The notes below the pieces were generated by a model that worked only from the letters and a program-made list of their open reading frames with translations, did not search any database and was not told where the DNA came from. A stretch of DNA of 64,000 bases, taken from the NCBI GenBank assembly GCA_020524525.2, contig CP129018.1, forward strand, positions 3,042,115 through 3,106,114. The letters run 5' to 3'. The number at the start of each line of letters is the position of its first letter. The first letter of the stretch is position 1. This document shows, piece after piece, positions 10,089-17,703 of this stretch. The DNA comes from Bacillus tianshenii (GTDB lineage Bacteria; Bacillota; Bacilli; Bacillales; Bacillaceae_N). The position numbers and the translations under genes were made by a program.

Positions 10089-10973
10089 CTACAAAAGTTG
10101 CAACTCAAATAACTTACTCACTTTTTCTCGAGAGTGCTCTAATTCCTTAATGCCTTTTAAGTTTGCAAGCATACCTTGAAAGACAACCTTCTGTGGTACC
10201 TCTTTCTCTAACTCATCCACCATTAAGTGAACACTTGTTAACAGTTCATCCTTTTTTGCTTCAGACAAATCCAGCTCACGAATTTTCCTTTTCATATCTG
10301 TGAAAATATCCTTTGCTTCTTTTCTTTTATAAGGATGAAATCGCTCAGACTGAAAATCAGACTCCATATATTTTACAGTTAAAGGCCCAGGTGCCTCTTC
10401 TTTGCCAAGACCATTCATTAAATCATCTAAGCGACGGACAAGAAATTGGGCAAGTTCATCGAATTGATAAGTAACATTTTCAAAAATTAATGTCTTTAAG
10501 TAAGCTGAAATCAAACCCTCTAAAATAACAGCACCATCTTTAATCGATGTCTCAATCGAATCGCCATAAATGCTGCGCAACGACCCCTCAAGCCATGCCT
10601 GTTGTTCTGTCCTCATCTTGCTTATAAAAGCATCAATTTCTTCATTAAGTGAAAAGTTCTCTCTTAAATGCATCACAACAAATTCTTTCCGCATCAAGAA
10701 TTCCTCGAAATGAACCTTCACTTGCTTAGCAAGCTTCTCCCTAGGTGTTAAATGCTCTTCTGCTTCTACTTCACCAAGCTTCTCCTTCATCATTTCATAA
10801 TAATATTGATAGATTGAAAGAATTAGGTCATCCTTAGAGTTAAAATGAAGATAAAATGCTCCCTTTGACACATCACTTAAATCTGCAATCTCCTGAATTG
10901 ATGTGGCGTGAAACCCTTTATTTGCAAATAAACGCATGCCAACTTCAATCATACGCTTTTTCTTTTCATGCAT
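10089..10973 (-). CDS. TetR-family regulator of the efflux operon (YerO-like)
   Basis: 294-residue regulator. The N-terminal TetR_N domain is clear: helix-turn-helix residues in TSIQEIADLSDVSKGAFYLH (about 24-43), followed by a ligand-binding all-helical domain and an extra ~90-residue C-terminal extension, as in the long YerO-type proteins of Bacillus. I chose ATG at 10973 because AGGGGTG precedes it by normal spacing; an upstream in-frame start at 11021 would add 16 residues and lacks a ribosome site. It leads the operon, so it likely represses its own transcription and that of the pump, released by a pump substrate. Confidence 0.85.
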   Translation of the reverse strand: MHEKKKRMIEVGMRLFANKGFHATSIQEIADLSDVSKGAFYLHFNSKDDLILSIYQYYYEMMKEKLGEVEAEEHLTPREKLAKQVKVHFEEFLMRKEFVVMHLRENFSLNEEIDAFISKMRTEQQAWLEGSLRSIYGDSIETSIKDGAVILEGLISAYLKTLIFENVTYQFDELAQFLVRRLDDLMNGLGKEEAPGPLTVKYMESDFQSERFHPYKRKEAKDIFTDMKRKIRELDLSEAKKDELLTSVHLMVDELEKEVPQKVVFQGMLANLKGIKELEHSREKVSKLFELQLL

Positions 10974-11029
10974 CCAGACACCCCTATCTCTTCCTGCGGT
11001 CTTTATATATTGACCCTTCATTTAGCAAA

Positions 11030-11048
11030 ATGGCCGGTCAGTCAGTAC
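11030..11048. promoter_or_regulatory. Candidate TetR operator upstream of the efflux operon
   Basis: The minus strand reads TGACTGACCGGCCA about 60-75 bases before the regulator start. It closely resembles the TGACTGACCGGTCA-type palindromes used by many efflux-linked TetR repressors. Similarity is by eye; binding is inferred from position. Confidence 0.55.
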
Positions 11049-11132
11049 GAACTAAATGTTACTGGATAAAAATATGAAATGCAACCTAAAATGTGTTACA
11101 AAATCATTAACATTTAAATCAGCTTCAAAGTA

Positions 11133-11295
11133 GGCGGTGTGAGCATAGCTCCGCCCCTTTTCCCTTCCTCGACCAACACCTTCGAAACTCCAATTAAGGC
11201 GGTGTGAGCGTAGCTCCGCCCCTTTTCCCTTCCTCGATTAACACCCTTGAATCTTCAATTAAGGCGGTGTGAGCGTAGCTCCGCCCCTTTTCCAC
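11133..11295. repeat. 65-bp tandem repeat, 2.5 copies, each with a GC-rich hairpin
   Basis: Copies begin at 11133, 11198 and 11263 (the last cut off near 11293), exactly 65 bases apart and about 88% identical between copies 1 and 2. Each starts with GGCGGTGTGAGC, then GTA and GCTCCGCC, which can fold as a hairpin with GAGC/GCTC and GGCG/CGCC pairing, followed by CCTTTTCC. No coding function is convincing. It lies between the efflux operator and a terminator, inside a 540-base stretch with no well-supported gene. Confidence 0.8.
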
Positions 11296-11296
11296 C

Positions 11297-11323
11297 AAAA
11301 AAAAGCCCCCGAGATCGGGAGCT
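11297..11323 (-). terminator. Strong intrinsic terminator, minus strand
   Basis: An 8-bp GC-rich stem with one mismatch and a 4-base loop, followed on the minus strand by eight consecutive T residues (11304-11297). It would end transcripts coming from the small gene at 11518-11715 or from an RNA gene between. Confidence 0.8.
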
Positions 11324-11511
11324 GGGAGGTTGTAATGAGTAGTAAGAGTTATTCCAAAAGACTTTTGAGGAAAAGGTTTCTTCGTCCTCACTTTTCCGCT
11401 TTCAGCAGGAAAGCAGTAGGAGTGCGCTTTCCTTAGGGAGGTAGAGGAAACTGAAAACGTATTGGAAAAGCAGGCAGAAGAAACGAGGACACTTTGAGGC
11501 AATTCAAGAAC
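11300..11511 (-). ncRNA. Putative structured RNA or long 3' leader, family not recognised
   Basis: Between the small gene and the strong terminator, about 190 bases can fold on the minus strand into nested helices: 11477-11484 with 11376-11383 (8 bp), 11464-11470 with 11391-11397 (7 bp), 11451-11458 with 11398-11405 (8 bp, one G-T). Two competing inner hairpins follow: 11408-11414 with 11426-11432, or 11428-11433 with 11445-11450. The length and rod shape are those of a small regulatory RNA. I do not recognise it as 6S, SRP, RNase P or tmRNA. It could instead be the 3' untranslated region of the small gene. No promoter was identified. Confidence 0.4.
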
Positions 11512-11517
11512 ATGAAG

Positions 11518-11715
11518 TTAATCTGAGGGGCTGGCGATACGCCGTTCTAGGTCATATTGTTTTTCGAGGAGCCGCACCATTTGTAGTGATAATGTATCTA
11601 ATTGACTTTGTAGGGAGTTTTGCTCTGAAAAAGTGACCACCTGTTCAATTTCATTCATCCGGGGAGGGTTAATTACTTTGAACTCAGCAGCGCCTTTTTC
11701 AGTTTCAAACTTCAC
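11518..11715 (-). CDS. Small conserved-looking protein, 65 residues, function unknown
   Basis: The GTG at 11715 is chosen because a perfect GGAGG lies eight bases upstream; the longer form, starting 9 bases earlier, would overlap its own ribosome site. The protein begins VKFETEKGAAEFKV and ends with an amphipathic helix (EQNSLQSQLDTLSLQMVRLL) that could form a coiled coil or a dimer. There is no signal peptide or membrane segment. It is transcribed toward the structured region and terminator at 11300-11500 and is isolated from galU by about 200 bases. Function not recognised. Confidence 0.6.
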   Translation of the reverse strand: MKFETEKGAAEFKVINPPRMNEIEQVVTFSEQNSLQSQLDTLSLQMVRLLEKQYDLERRIASPSD

Positions 11716-11900
11716 TGTCTTCACCTCCTAAGCTATTTATTAACTTAAAGATACTGAGTTTCCAGTTATAAAGCAAAGGACAGAAATGATAAATTCACCT
11801 CCTCATCACACCCGAAAATGGCAAATTCGCCTAAGGGCAATTTAGCAAATTGGTACTCCATAAAAACCAGATTTACGAATTTAGCATATGAAAATAAAAA

Positions 11901-11924
11901 ATCAGACAGCGCGAACTGTCTGAT
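11901..11924 (-). terminator. Intrinsic terminator after galU
   Basis: Perfect 9-bp stem ATCAGACAG/CTGTCTGAT with a 6-nt loop, followed by a T-rich run on the minus strand; it sits 6 bases after the galU stop. Confidence 0.85.
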
Positions 11925-11930
11925 TTCAGA

Positions 11931-12827
11931 TTACATTTTTTCTTTTATTACTTCTGCTTCCTTCAACAGACCTTTCATATAATTCATCAATTCACTTTGC
12001 AGGTCTTCTCGCTCTAGAGCAAAATCAAGCGTAGCACGAAGAAAGCCAAATTTATCACCTACATCATAACGCTTGCCTGAAAAGTGATAGGCGATGACAG
12101 CTTGCTGCTGATTCAGAAGCTTAATCGCATCCGTTAATTGAATTTCACCACCAGCACCAGGTGGCAACGACTCTAGAATATGAAAGACTTCTGGGCGCAG
12201 AATATACCTGCCCATCACCGCATAATTAGATGGTGCTTCTTCTTTAGACGGTTTCTCAACCAACGAATCTAAATGAAACACACCTTCTTCTACCTGCTGG
12301 CCCTTTGGAGCAATAATCCCGTACTTTGAGACATTCTCTTCAGAAACAGGCTGTACACCAACAACTGAGGAGTGGAAGCGCTGAAAGACATCCATTAATT
12401 GCTGAAGACAAGGCTTCTCAGAACGAACAATATCATCCCCCAGCATAACCGCAAATGGTTCGTTCCCAATGAATTTACGTGCACACCAAATCGCATGCCC
12501 TAAGCCTTTCGGTTCCTTCTGACGAATGTAATGAATGTTTGCAAGCTCAGAAATATCTTGCACTTCTTTAAGACGTCCCCATTTCTCTTTCTTCGCCAAC
12601 GTCTCTTCTAATTCATATGATTTGTCAAAATGGTCTTCAATCGCCCTTTTTCCTCTCCCGCTCACAATTAGAATATCTTCAATCCCTGATGCCACGGCTT
12701 CTTCAATAATATATTGAATCGTTGGCTTATCAACGATCGGCAGCATTTCTTTCGGCTGTGCTTTCGTAGCGGGAAGAAAGCGTGTGCCAAGGCCTGCTGC
12801 TGGTATAATCGCTTTTCTTACTTTCAC
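11931..12827 (-). CDS. galU: UTP-glucose-1-phosphate uridylyltransferase
   Basis: 298-residue cytosolic enzyme (GtaB/GalU) making UDP-glucose from UTP and glucose-1-phosphate for wall teichoic acid glucosylation, glycolipids and exopolysaccharide. The nucleotidyltransferase signature [18 protein letters not shown] begins at residue 6, with the [16 protein letters not shown] motif directly after it and the metal-binding region VMLGDDIV near residue 130. The length is typical. The GTG start at 12827 has AGGGGG upstream. It is monocistronic, with a strong terminator, and lies divergent from ywpF. It could supply UDP-glucose to the glycan operon 26 kb away, but nothing here links them directly. 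Confidence 0.95.
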   Translation of the reverse strand: MKVRKAIIPAAGLGTRFLPATKAQPKEMLPIVDKPTIQYIIEEAVASGIEDILIVSGRGKRAIEDHFDKSYELEETLAKKEKWGRLKEVQDISELANIHYIRQKEPKGLGHAIWCARKFIGNEPFAVMLGDDIVRSEKPCLQQLMDVFQRFHSSVVGVQPVSEENVSKYGIIAPKGQQVEEGVFHLDSLVEKPSKEEAPSNYAVMGRYILRPEVFHILESLPPGAGGEIQLTDAIKLLNQQQAVIAYHFSGKRYDVGDKFGFLRATLDFALEREDLQSELMNYMKGLLKEAEVIKEKM

Positions 12828-12932
12828 AACACATCCCCCTTAATCGTCACTATTCCCTATATCGGCTGCTGGTCTGACTCCTATATATTCTATTCTCCAA
12901 ACTCTATCCCTATATCCTGCCAACAAATTTGT

Positions 12933-12938
12933 TATAAT
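12933..12938 (+). promoter_or_regulatory. Candidate -10 element for ywpF
   Basis: Consensus TATAAT 48 bases before the ywpF start codon. No convincing -35 was seen at 16-18 bases upstream. Confidence 0.45.
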
Positions 12939-12986
12939 AGATAATACCAACATAGACGATTGGCAAACTGGAAAGAGGAGGACAAT

Positions 12987-13463
12987 ATGAAAACGTTCAA
13001 ATTAAAAGGTTTATCAGTCATATGGATGGAGGATTCGAACCTCTCGCGAGAGTTGATACCGCTGACTGACGGCTTAATCATTAACAAAGAGGACGAGCAA
13101 GAAAACTGGTTAGTTGAAGGGCTCATCCCAAATGAATCTGCTGAATTTTTCGAATCCCTTGCAACATTGGAACAACCTTTTGTCATTGAAGCCGTTATCA
13201 CAAAAGAGTCAAACACACCTGCTCCATTCTCTGCCACAATAAGAAAGCTAAAGGCTTTTGAAGACCATCTTGAAATCCTTCTTGATGCAAAAATGATTGT
13301 TAAGAAGCAAGATGCAGCTGAACTCCTTCTCCAAGAATTAATTGAAGAAGGTCTTGTAGGACAAGAATTATTCCAAGAATTCAAACGTATTAAAACAGAC
13401 AGAGGGCGCTCATATCAAGGTGCAATTGAAAAAGAAGTAGAAAAAATGAAATCGAACCTCTAA
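12987..13463 (+). CDS. ywpF: YwpF-family protein
   Basis: 158-residue cytosolic protein matching the YwpF family of Bacillus: start MKTFKLKGL, conserved DGLIINKEDEQENWLVE and a C-terminal helical segment ELLLQELIEEGLVGQELFQEF. The start is the ATG at 12987, nine codons after a first possible start, because GAGGAGG lies directly upstream of it. The B. subtilis family member is about 136 residues; this one carries an extra charged tail. Molecular function is not established; in Bacillus the gene lies in a genomic neighbourhood of cell-surface genes. Confidence 0.8.
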   Translation: MKTFKLKGLSVIWMEDSNLSRELIPLTDGLIINKEDEQENWLVEGLIPNESAEFFESLATLEQPFVIEAVITKESNTPAPFSATIRKLKAFEDHLEILLDAKMIVKKQDAAELLLQELIEEGLVGQELFQEFKRIKTDRGRSYQGAIEKEVEKMKSNL

Positions 13464-13481
13464 CTATAAGTATAGCGAGCA

Positions 13482-13512
13482 CGAAAGCGCCTGTCTAAGA
13501 CAGGCGCTTTCG
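13482..13512 (+). terminator. Intrinsic terminator after ywpF
   Basis: Perfect 14-bp stem CGAAAGCGCCTGTC/GACAGGCGCTTTCG with a 3-nt loop, followed by TTTTGTTTGTT. The convergent glucosaminidase gene ends 14 bases later. Confidence 0.9.
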
Positions 13513-13525
13513 TTTTGTTTGTTGC

Positions 13526-15571
13526 TTATTCAATGTTTATCCGTTTCGCAAATGTCCCTAATTTCCCATCCGCATAAATATAGCCTTCTTCTTCATCATT
13601 GTCATCAGGAATAATCTTGAACCATGTACCTTCACTGTTCTCTTCTTCGTCCAGTACAACAACTGTTGTGCCTTTTCGTTCAATTGTGTACAAAACATCA
13701 GCATCTGTATCAGGCTCTTCACGAACATTTAAGCCGCTAACTGTTACAACTGCTAATTCATATTCTCCATAGTCATCCCCACCGAGGAAGCTGTCCGCTC
13801 GGAACATATGACCTGCAATTTTTTTACCCCAGAACGGGTCAGAAGCATAGTTCACATTCATCCCAACGCCCTTGTTACCGAGGAAGCCACCGCCATAGAC
13901 AGAACCAGGCGTTAAATAGCGAGTCTTAATATAGTTGCCTGCATAATCTATGCCTTCATCAAAGTCTTTAAAGCCTGTTGCATACTTTAGTGGATCCGCA
14001 TCAATTGCTTTAATGCCATATAGATTATGCTTTTGTTGTGCAACTTGACTCATACCCCAAGCACTTTCATGAATCGCATGTGAAAGCAAATAGAGGGCAT
14101 TCACTCCATGTTCTTCCTCTGCTTCCTTGAATGCTTCCCCTAATCCAATAAGAGGTGACCCTGGCTTCATTTCTTCGACATAGCGATCTAAATCATCTGC
14201 ACTGTAGCTCGTTTCTGTTCGTAGTGGCAGGAAGTTAAAGTATTGATAATAGACACCATCTTCAAAGTGAACGCCATCTTCACTGCGCGCTTGTTCACCT
14301 TCTTTTAAAAATGATGGAGCTTTCCCATATACATAGCTTTCAAAGCCAGTTCGTCGATAGATAACATGGATCAGCTTTCCACCTTGCACTTTATAGTAGG
14401 CACGGTTCTCCCCAACCATCATTTCTGGAATTAATACGACATCTTCATGGCGCACATAGCCGACATTATCAACTAATTTTATTTTTACTTTCTCTTCATC
14501 TGCCTCTAAGAATGTTAACTCTGTACCCTCTGCAACATAGTTCATATATTGCTTCATATCTTCATTGTAAATTCTTGTGAATTGCTTCGTAACTGCCATG
14601 CCACCCTTCATCCAGAAAACTTCACCATTGTTGAGAATAACCTGGTCTTCATCTTGTTCAAGCTCTTCCTTCGCTTCCCCATATGTCTTGAATGTGGCAA
14701 GTTTCTTAAGATCTTTTCCAGCTTCTATAACTGCAATGTCATACTGATAACGAGGCTCTTCTTGTTCTTCCTCTTGCTGTTCGTCAGGTTCAGATGGCTG
14801 CTCTGGTCTATTTGCTTCTTCTTTTTCTTGTTCCTCACGTTGTTGTCGTTCTTTTTCACGCTTTTCTTGTTCTCGTTGTTCCTTTTCTCGTTTTTCTCGT
14901 TCCCGTCTTTCCTTTTCACGTTGTTCTTTTTCTCTTTGTTGTTTCTCTTCTTCTAATCGCTGCTTCTCCAGCTCATGCTCCTTCAATAAACCGAGCATTC
15001 GATAAACTGTATGAGCAGCTTGAACACGAGTTACATTATCTTGCGGGCGGAATGTATTATCAGGAAAGCCGTTTATAATCTTCCATTGATACAAATGCTG
15101 CACAGGCCATAGAAGCTGAATTTTATCTTTATCTTTAAATGGAAGAGGTGTAATTTCGCGATTTAACCCTCGTAAGCGAATCGAGCGGTCGACAAGTGCC
15201 ACCATTTCCTCACGTGTTAACGTTCGATCTGGGGCAAACTTTCCTTGCCCAATGCCATTAATCAAGCCGCTTGAAGCTGCTTTGTTTATGTCTGTGTAGT
15301 ATGGGTGTGTTTCTGGGACATCAAAGAAAGAGGCATCTCCATCTGGCAAAACGAGAGAGCGGGCAATCATTGAAGCAAACTCTCCTCGTGATAACTGCTC
15401 ATTTAAATAAGCACTACTGTTATCATCTTTCTCCACAATCCCTAACTCATGAAGTTCTTTCATCTCTTGTTGAATTTGCTCCTCGTAGGAACCAGCCGCT
15501 GATACGGTTATTGCATTTGGTATGAGTGTTATGATGAACACTGTCATAATCGATGAAAGCATCTTTTTCAT
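13526..15571 (-). CDS. SLH-anchored N-acetylglucosaminidase with ER/K-helix linker and SH3 domain
   Basis: 681-residue exported wall hydrolase. Order of parts: signal peptide (1-25, cleaved near VSAAG); three SLH domains (about 28-195), which bind pyruvylated wall polysaccharide; an uninterrupted Glu/Arg/Lys/Gln segment of roughly 65 residues (200-265) expected to form a rigid single helix; a middle region; a glucosaminidase domain with HAIHESAWG near residue 497 (the Glu is the likely catalytic acid) and HNLYGIKA; and a C-terminal bacterial SH3 domain with GLNVREEPDTDADV. It would cut muramyl-glucosamine bonds while tethered to the wall. The ATG start has GAGGG upstream. Its neighbour is another SLH protein in the same direction, separated by a terminator. 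Confidence 0.9.
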   Translation of the reverse strand: MKKMLSSIMTVFIITLIPNAITVSAAGSYEEQIQQEMKELHELGIVEKDDNSSAYLNEQLSRGEFASMIARSLVLPDGDASFFDVPETHPYYTDINKAASSGLINGIGQGKFAPDRTLTREEMVALVDRSIRLRGLNREITPLPFKDKDKIQLLWPVQHLYQWKIINGFPDNTFRPQDNVTRVQAAHTVYRMLGLLKEHELEKQRLEEEKQQREKEQREKERREREKREKEQREQEKREKERQQREEQEKEEANRPEQPSEPDEQQEEEQEEPRYQYDIAVIEAGKDLKKLATFKTYGEAKEELEQDEDQVILNNGEVFWMKGGMAVTKQFTRIYNEDMKQYMNYVAEGTELTFLEADEEKVKIKLVDNVGYVRHEDVVLIPEMMVGENRAYYKVQGGKLIHVIYRRTGFESYVYGKAPSFLKEGEQARSEDGVHFEDGVYYQYFNFLPLRTETSYSADDLDRYVEEMKPGSPLIGLGEAFKEAEEEHGVNALYLLSHAIHESAWGMSQVAQQKHNLYGIKAIDADPLKYATGFKDFDEGIDYAGNYIKTRYLTPGSVYGGGFLGNKGVGMNVNYASDPFWGKKIAGHMFRADSFLGGDDYGEYELAVVTVSGLNVREEPDTDADVLYTIERKGTTVVVLDEEENSEGTWFKIIPDDNDEEEGYIYADGKLGTFAKRINIE

Positions 15572-15615
15572 TTCTTCAACCCTCTTTTTCTATAGTTTTG
15601 ATGCTACTAACTAGA

Positions 15616-15646
15616 TAATGCCGCCGCACGATAAGCGACGGCATTA
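15616..15646 (-). terminator. Hairpin after the SLH protease gene
   Basis: TAATGCCG...CGGCATTA stem with an inner GC extension, 10 bases after the stop of the S41 protease gene. There is only a short T-rich tail, so termination efficiency is uncertain. Confidence 0.6.
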
Positions 15647-15655
15647 AACAAACGT

Positions 15656-17596
15656 TTAATTAACTTCTTTAATTTCGAACGGGGCACTTCCTTTATCAAT
15701 TACCATCGCACGATACAGGAAGGTTGCAAACTGACCGCGTGTGACAACTTTGTTTGGTGAAAATGTCGTTGGTGAACTTCCTGTCGTTATTCCTAAACGA
15801 TAAATTGTAACGATATCATCCTTAAATTGTGACTGAGCTACATCTAGAAACGGTGCATCTGTTCCGCTTTTTTCAAAATGAAAAGCACGCGCAATAAGTG
15901 CCGCCATTTCTTCACGTGTTAGAATTTCGTTTGTACCAAATCGGTCTTCTGAACGGCCTTTAATAATACCTGTTTCCTTCATTGCTGCTACCGCTCCATA
16001 GTAGTAGGAACCTTTCTTCACATCATCAAACCCTGGGTTGCTTACATTTTCAGTGTCTAAATTCAAAGCACGCGCAAACATGACTGCTGCATCCTGCCTC
16101 GTTAAGTAATGATAAGGACCATACCTGCCATCACCTAATCCGTTCACAACGCCTTGATTTTTCAATACAGCTACAGGGCCTGTGAAGTAATTTGATAGTT
16201 TCAAATCATTAAACGGTACATAAGAAAGGTCCCGTCTGCCAAGTTCTTTAACGGTTGTAAATGAAAGAACACGCTTCGTTTCACCAGAACCGATTGTAAG
16301 GAGATAGGAACCATTACTCTTAAGCGCTTGTTGCGGGCTAATCTTAAAGGTTGTAAACGAAACAGGGTGAACGTGCAATGGCACCTGATCGCCACCAAGT
16401 TCATTCAGCTTAATTTGTTCCATTAATTTTGCAACATCATAGGGATTCTTCACTTGAAGAGTAAACACTGGATAACGTGGCCGCTTGGCAGAATCTTGCT
16501 GTACGACATCCCCTTCTGTTGCGAGCAGCAAAGCTTGGTGTGCAGCAAACAATGTTTGTTCTTCTGTCGTCTTCACATCAGGCTGAATTCCTTTTTCGTG
16601 AATCACATTTCCTTCAGGAGTATAGAAGCGGGCAACAGACAGCTTAAGCATGCCGCCGCTTTCCACATTAAACAATGTTTGCGCTAATCCTTTTCCATAC
16701 GTTGTTTGTCCGTAAAGCGTTGCAGCACCATAATCCTGAACCGCGCCTGCAACAATTTCGGAAGCGCTCGCACTTGACTGATTGATTAACAAAGCAACCG
16801 GCTTACTTAATTGGATTGTTTGAGCTTCACTTGGGTATGTAAGTTGCTGACGGTCCCGACTTTCAACGATTAAAGAGTTTTTCACACCAGGAAAAAAACC
16901 TGCTACCTTCTGAGCACTCTTCAAGTAACCGCCACCATTATCACGTAAGTCAACAATCCAGCCGTCCACACCTTGTAAGGACTGGATTGCTTCTTTCATT
17001 TTATCTGGAGCATTTTCACTAAAGCTATAAAGAGCAATGTAGCCGATATTGCCAGACAACTTCTCTACTTCAACCACTGGCATATGGATTTCAGCTCGGT
17101 TCACTTGTACATCAAATGTCTTTTCACTAGAAGGACGATAAACTTTCAAGTTCACCTTTGTTCCAGGTAGGCCCTGAATAAGCATTGTCGCTTTCTCGGC
17201 AGGCTTTCCTTTCAATGAATGACCATCTGCTTCGATAATAATGTCACCTGATTGCAGGCCAGCAGCTTTTGCAGGACTTTCATCAAATAGAGAAACAAGT
17301 GCAATCCCTTCCTCTGCTTCACTGACGACAACACCTATCCCTGTATAGTTACGGTTAATCGAACTTTGAAACTGCTCGTATTCTTCTTGTGTAAAGTAGG
17401 TTGAATAAGGGTCCAAACCTTGCAAAATCGTATCAATTTCCGTCTGATCAATGACAGATTCTGACACCTCATCGACATAGTTTTCCTCTATCAGACTTCG
17501 TATCTCATCAATGTCAGCTGCTGAAGCAGTGCCAAACATGAAAAGAAATAGGACAAAGGCCTGAAATAACATTTTTATCCTAAAGGACCTATTCAC
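15656..17596 (-). CDS. SLH-anchored S41 (CtpA-type) carboxy-terminal protease
   Basis: 646-residue exported serine protease. Signal peptide to about residue 26 (FMFGTASAA); N-terminal helical region; PDZ domain (about 88-165, with GIGVVVSEAEEGIALVS); S41 catalytic domain with NQSSASASEIVAG (nucleophile near residue 277) and TYGKGLAQ (general-base Lys near 301); a short Copper-amine-like spacer; then three SLH domains (about 470-640). Ordinary Bacillus CtpA/CtpB proteins end in a peptidoglycan-binding domain, so SLH anchoring is a variation that ties it to the S-layer-bearing wall. GTG start with GGAGG upstream. It is divergently transcribed from secA2 with about 107 bases between them, so the two may share control. 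Confidence 0.9.
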   Translation of the reverse strand: MNRSFRIKMLFQAFVLFLFMFGTASAADIDEIRSLIEENYVDEVSESVIDQTEIDTILQGLDPYSTYFTQEEYEQFQSSINRNYTGIGVVVSEAEEGIALVSLFDESPAKAAGLQSGDIIIEADGHSLKGKPAEKATMLIQGLPGTKVNLKVYRPSSEKTFDVQVNRAEIHMPVVEVEKLSGNIGYIALYSFSENAPDKMKEAIQSLQGVDGWIVDLRDNGGGYLKSAQKVAGFFPGVKNSLIVESRDRQQLTYPSEAQTIQLSKPVALLINQSSASASEIVAGAVQDYGAATLYGQTTYGKGLAQTLFNVESGGMLKLSVARFYTPEGNVIHEKGIQPDVKTTEEQTLFAAHQALLLATEGDVVQQDSAKRPRYPVFTLQVKNPYDVAKLMEQIKLNELGGDQVPLHVHPVSFTTFKISPQQALKSNGSYLLTIGSGETKRVLSFTTVKELGRRDLSYVPFNDLKLSNYFTGPVAVLKNQGVVNGLGDGRYGPYHYLTRQDAAVMFARALNLDTENVSNPGFDDVKKGSYYYGAVAAMKETGIIKGRSEDRFGTNEILTREEMAALIARAFHFEKSGTDAPFLDVAQSQFKDDIVTIYRLGITTGSSPTTFSPNKVVTRGQFATFLYRAMVIDKGSAPFEIKEVN

Positions 17597-17703
17597 GGAA
17601 CTTCTTCCTCCATTCAGTCAAATAATAACAATTCACGACAACTCTGTTCATATTTATATTACATGATATACTATATTTAGAATTTTTGTAAGGAGCGAAA
17701 AAC

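Noticed and set aside
11194-11502. 102-codon minus-strand open frame over the tandem repeat and hairpin region
   Set aside because: It has no ribosome site, runs through the perfect repeat and terminator hairpin, and its composition is unlike the neighbouring genes.
11780-11810. GAGGAGGTG on the minus strand upstream of the small 65-residue gene, with a possible 10-16 codon peptide
   Set aside because: Strong ribosome-site-like sequence, but the following frames are very short and lack a normal start or conserved content.
14549-14956. Phe/Leu-rich open frame on the plus strand
   Set aside because: It is the antisense of the low-complexity Glu/Arg/Lys linker of the SLH glucosaminidase; no start signal.
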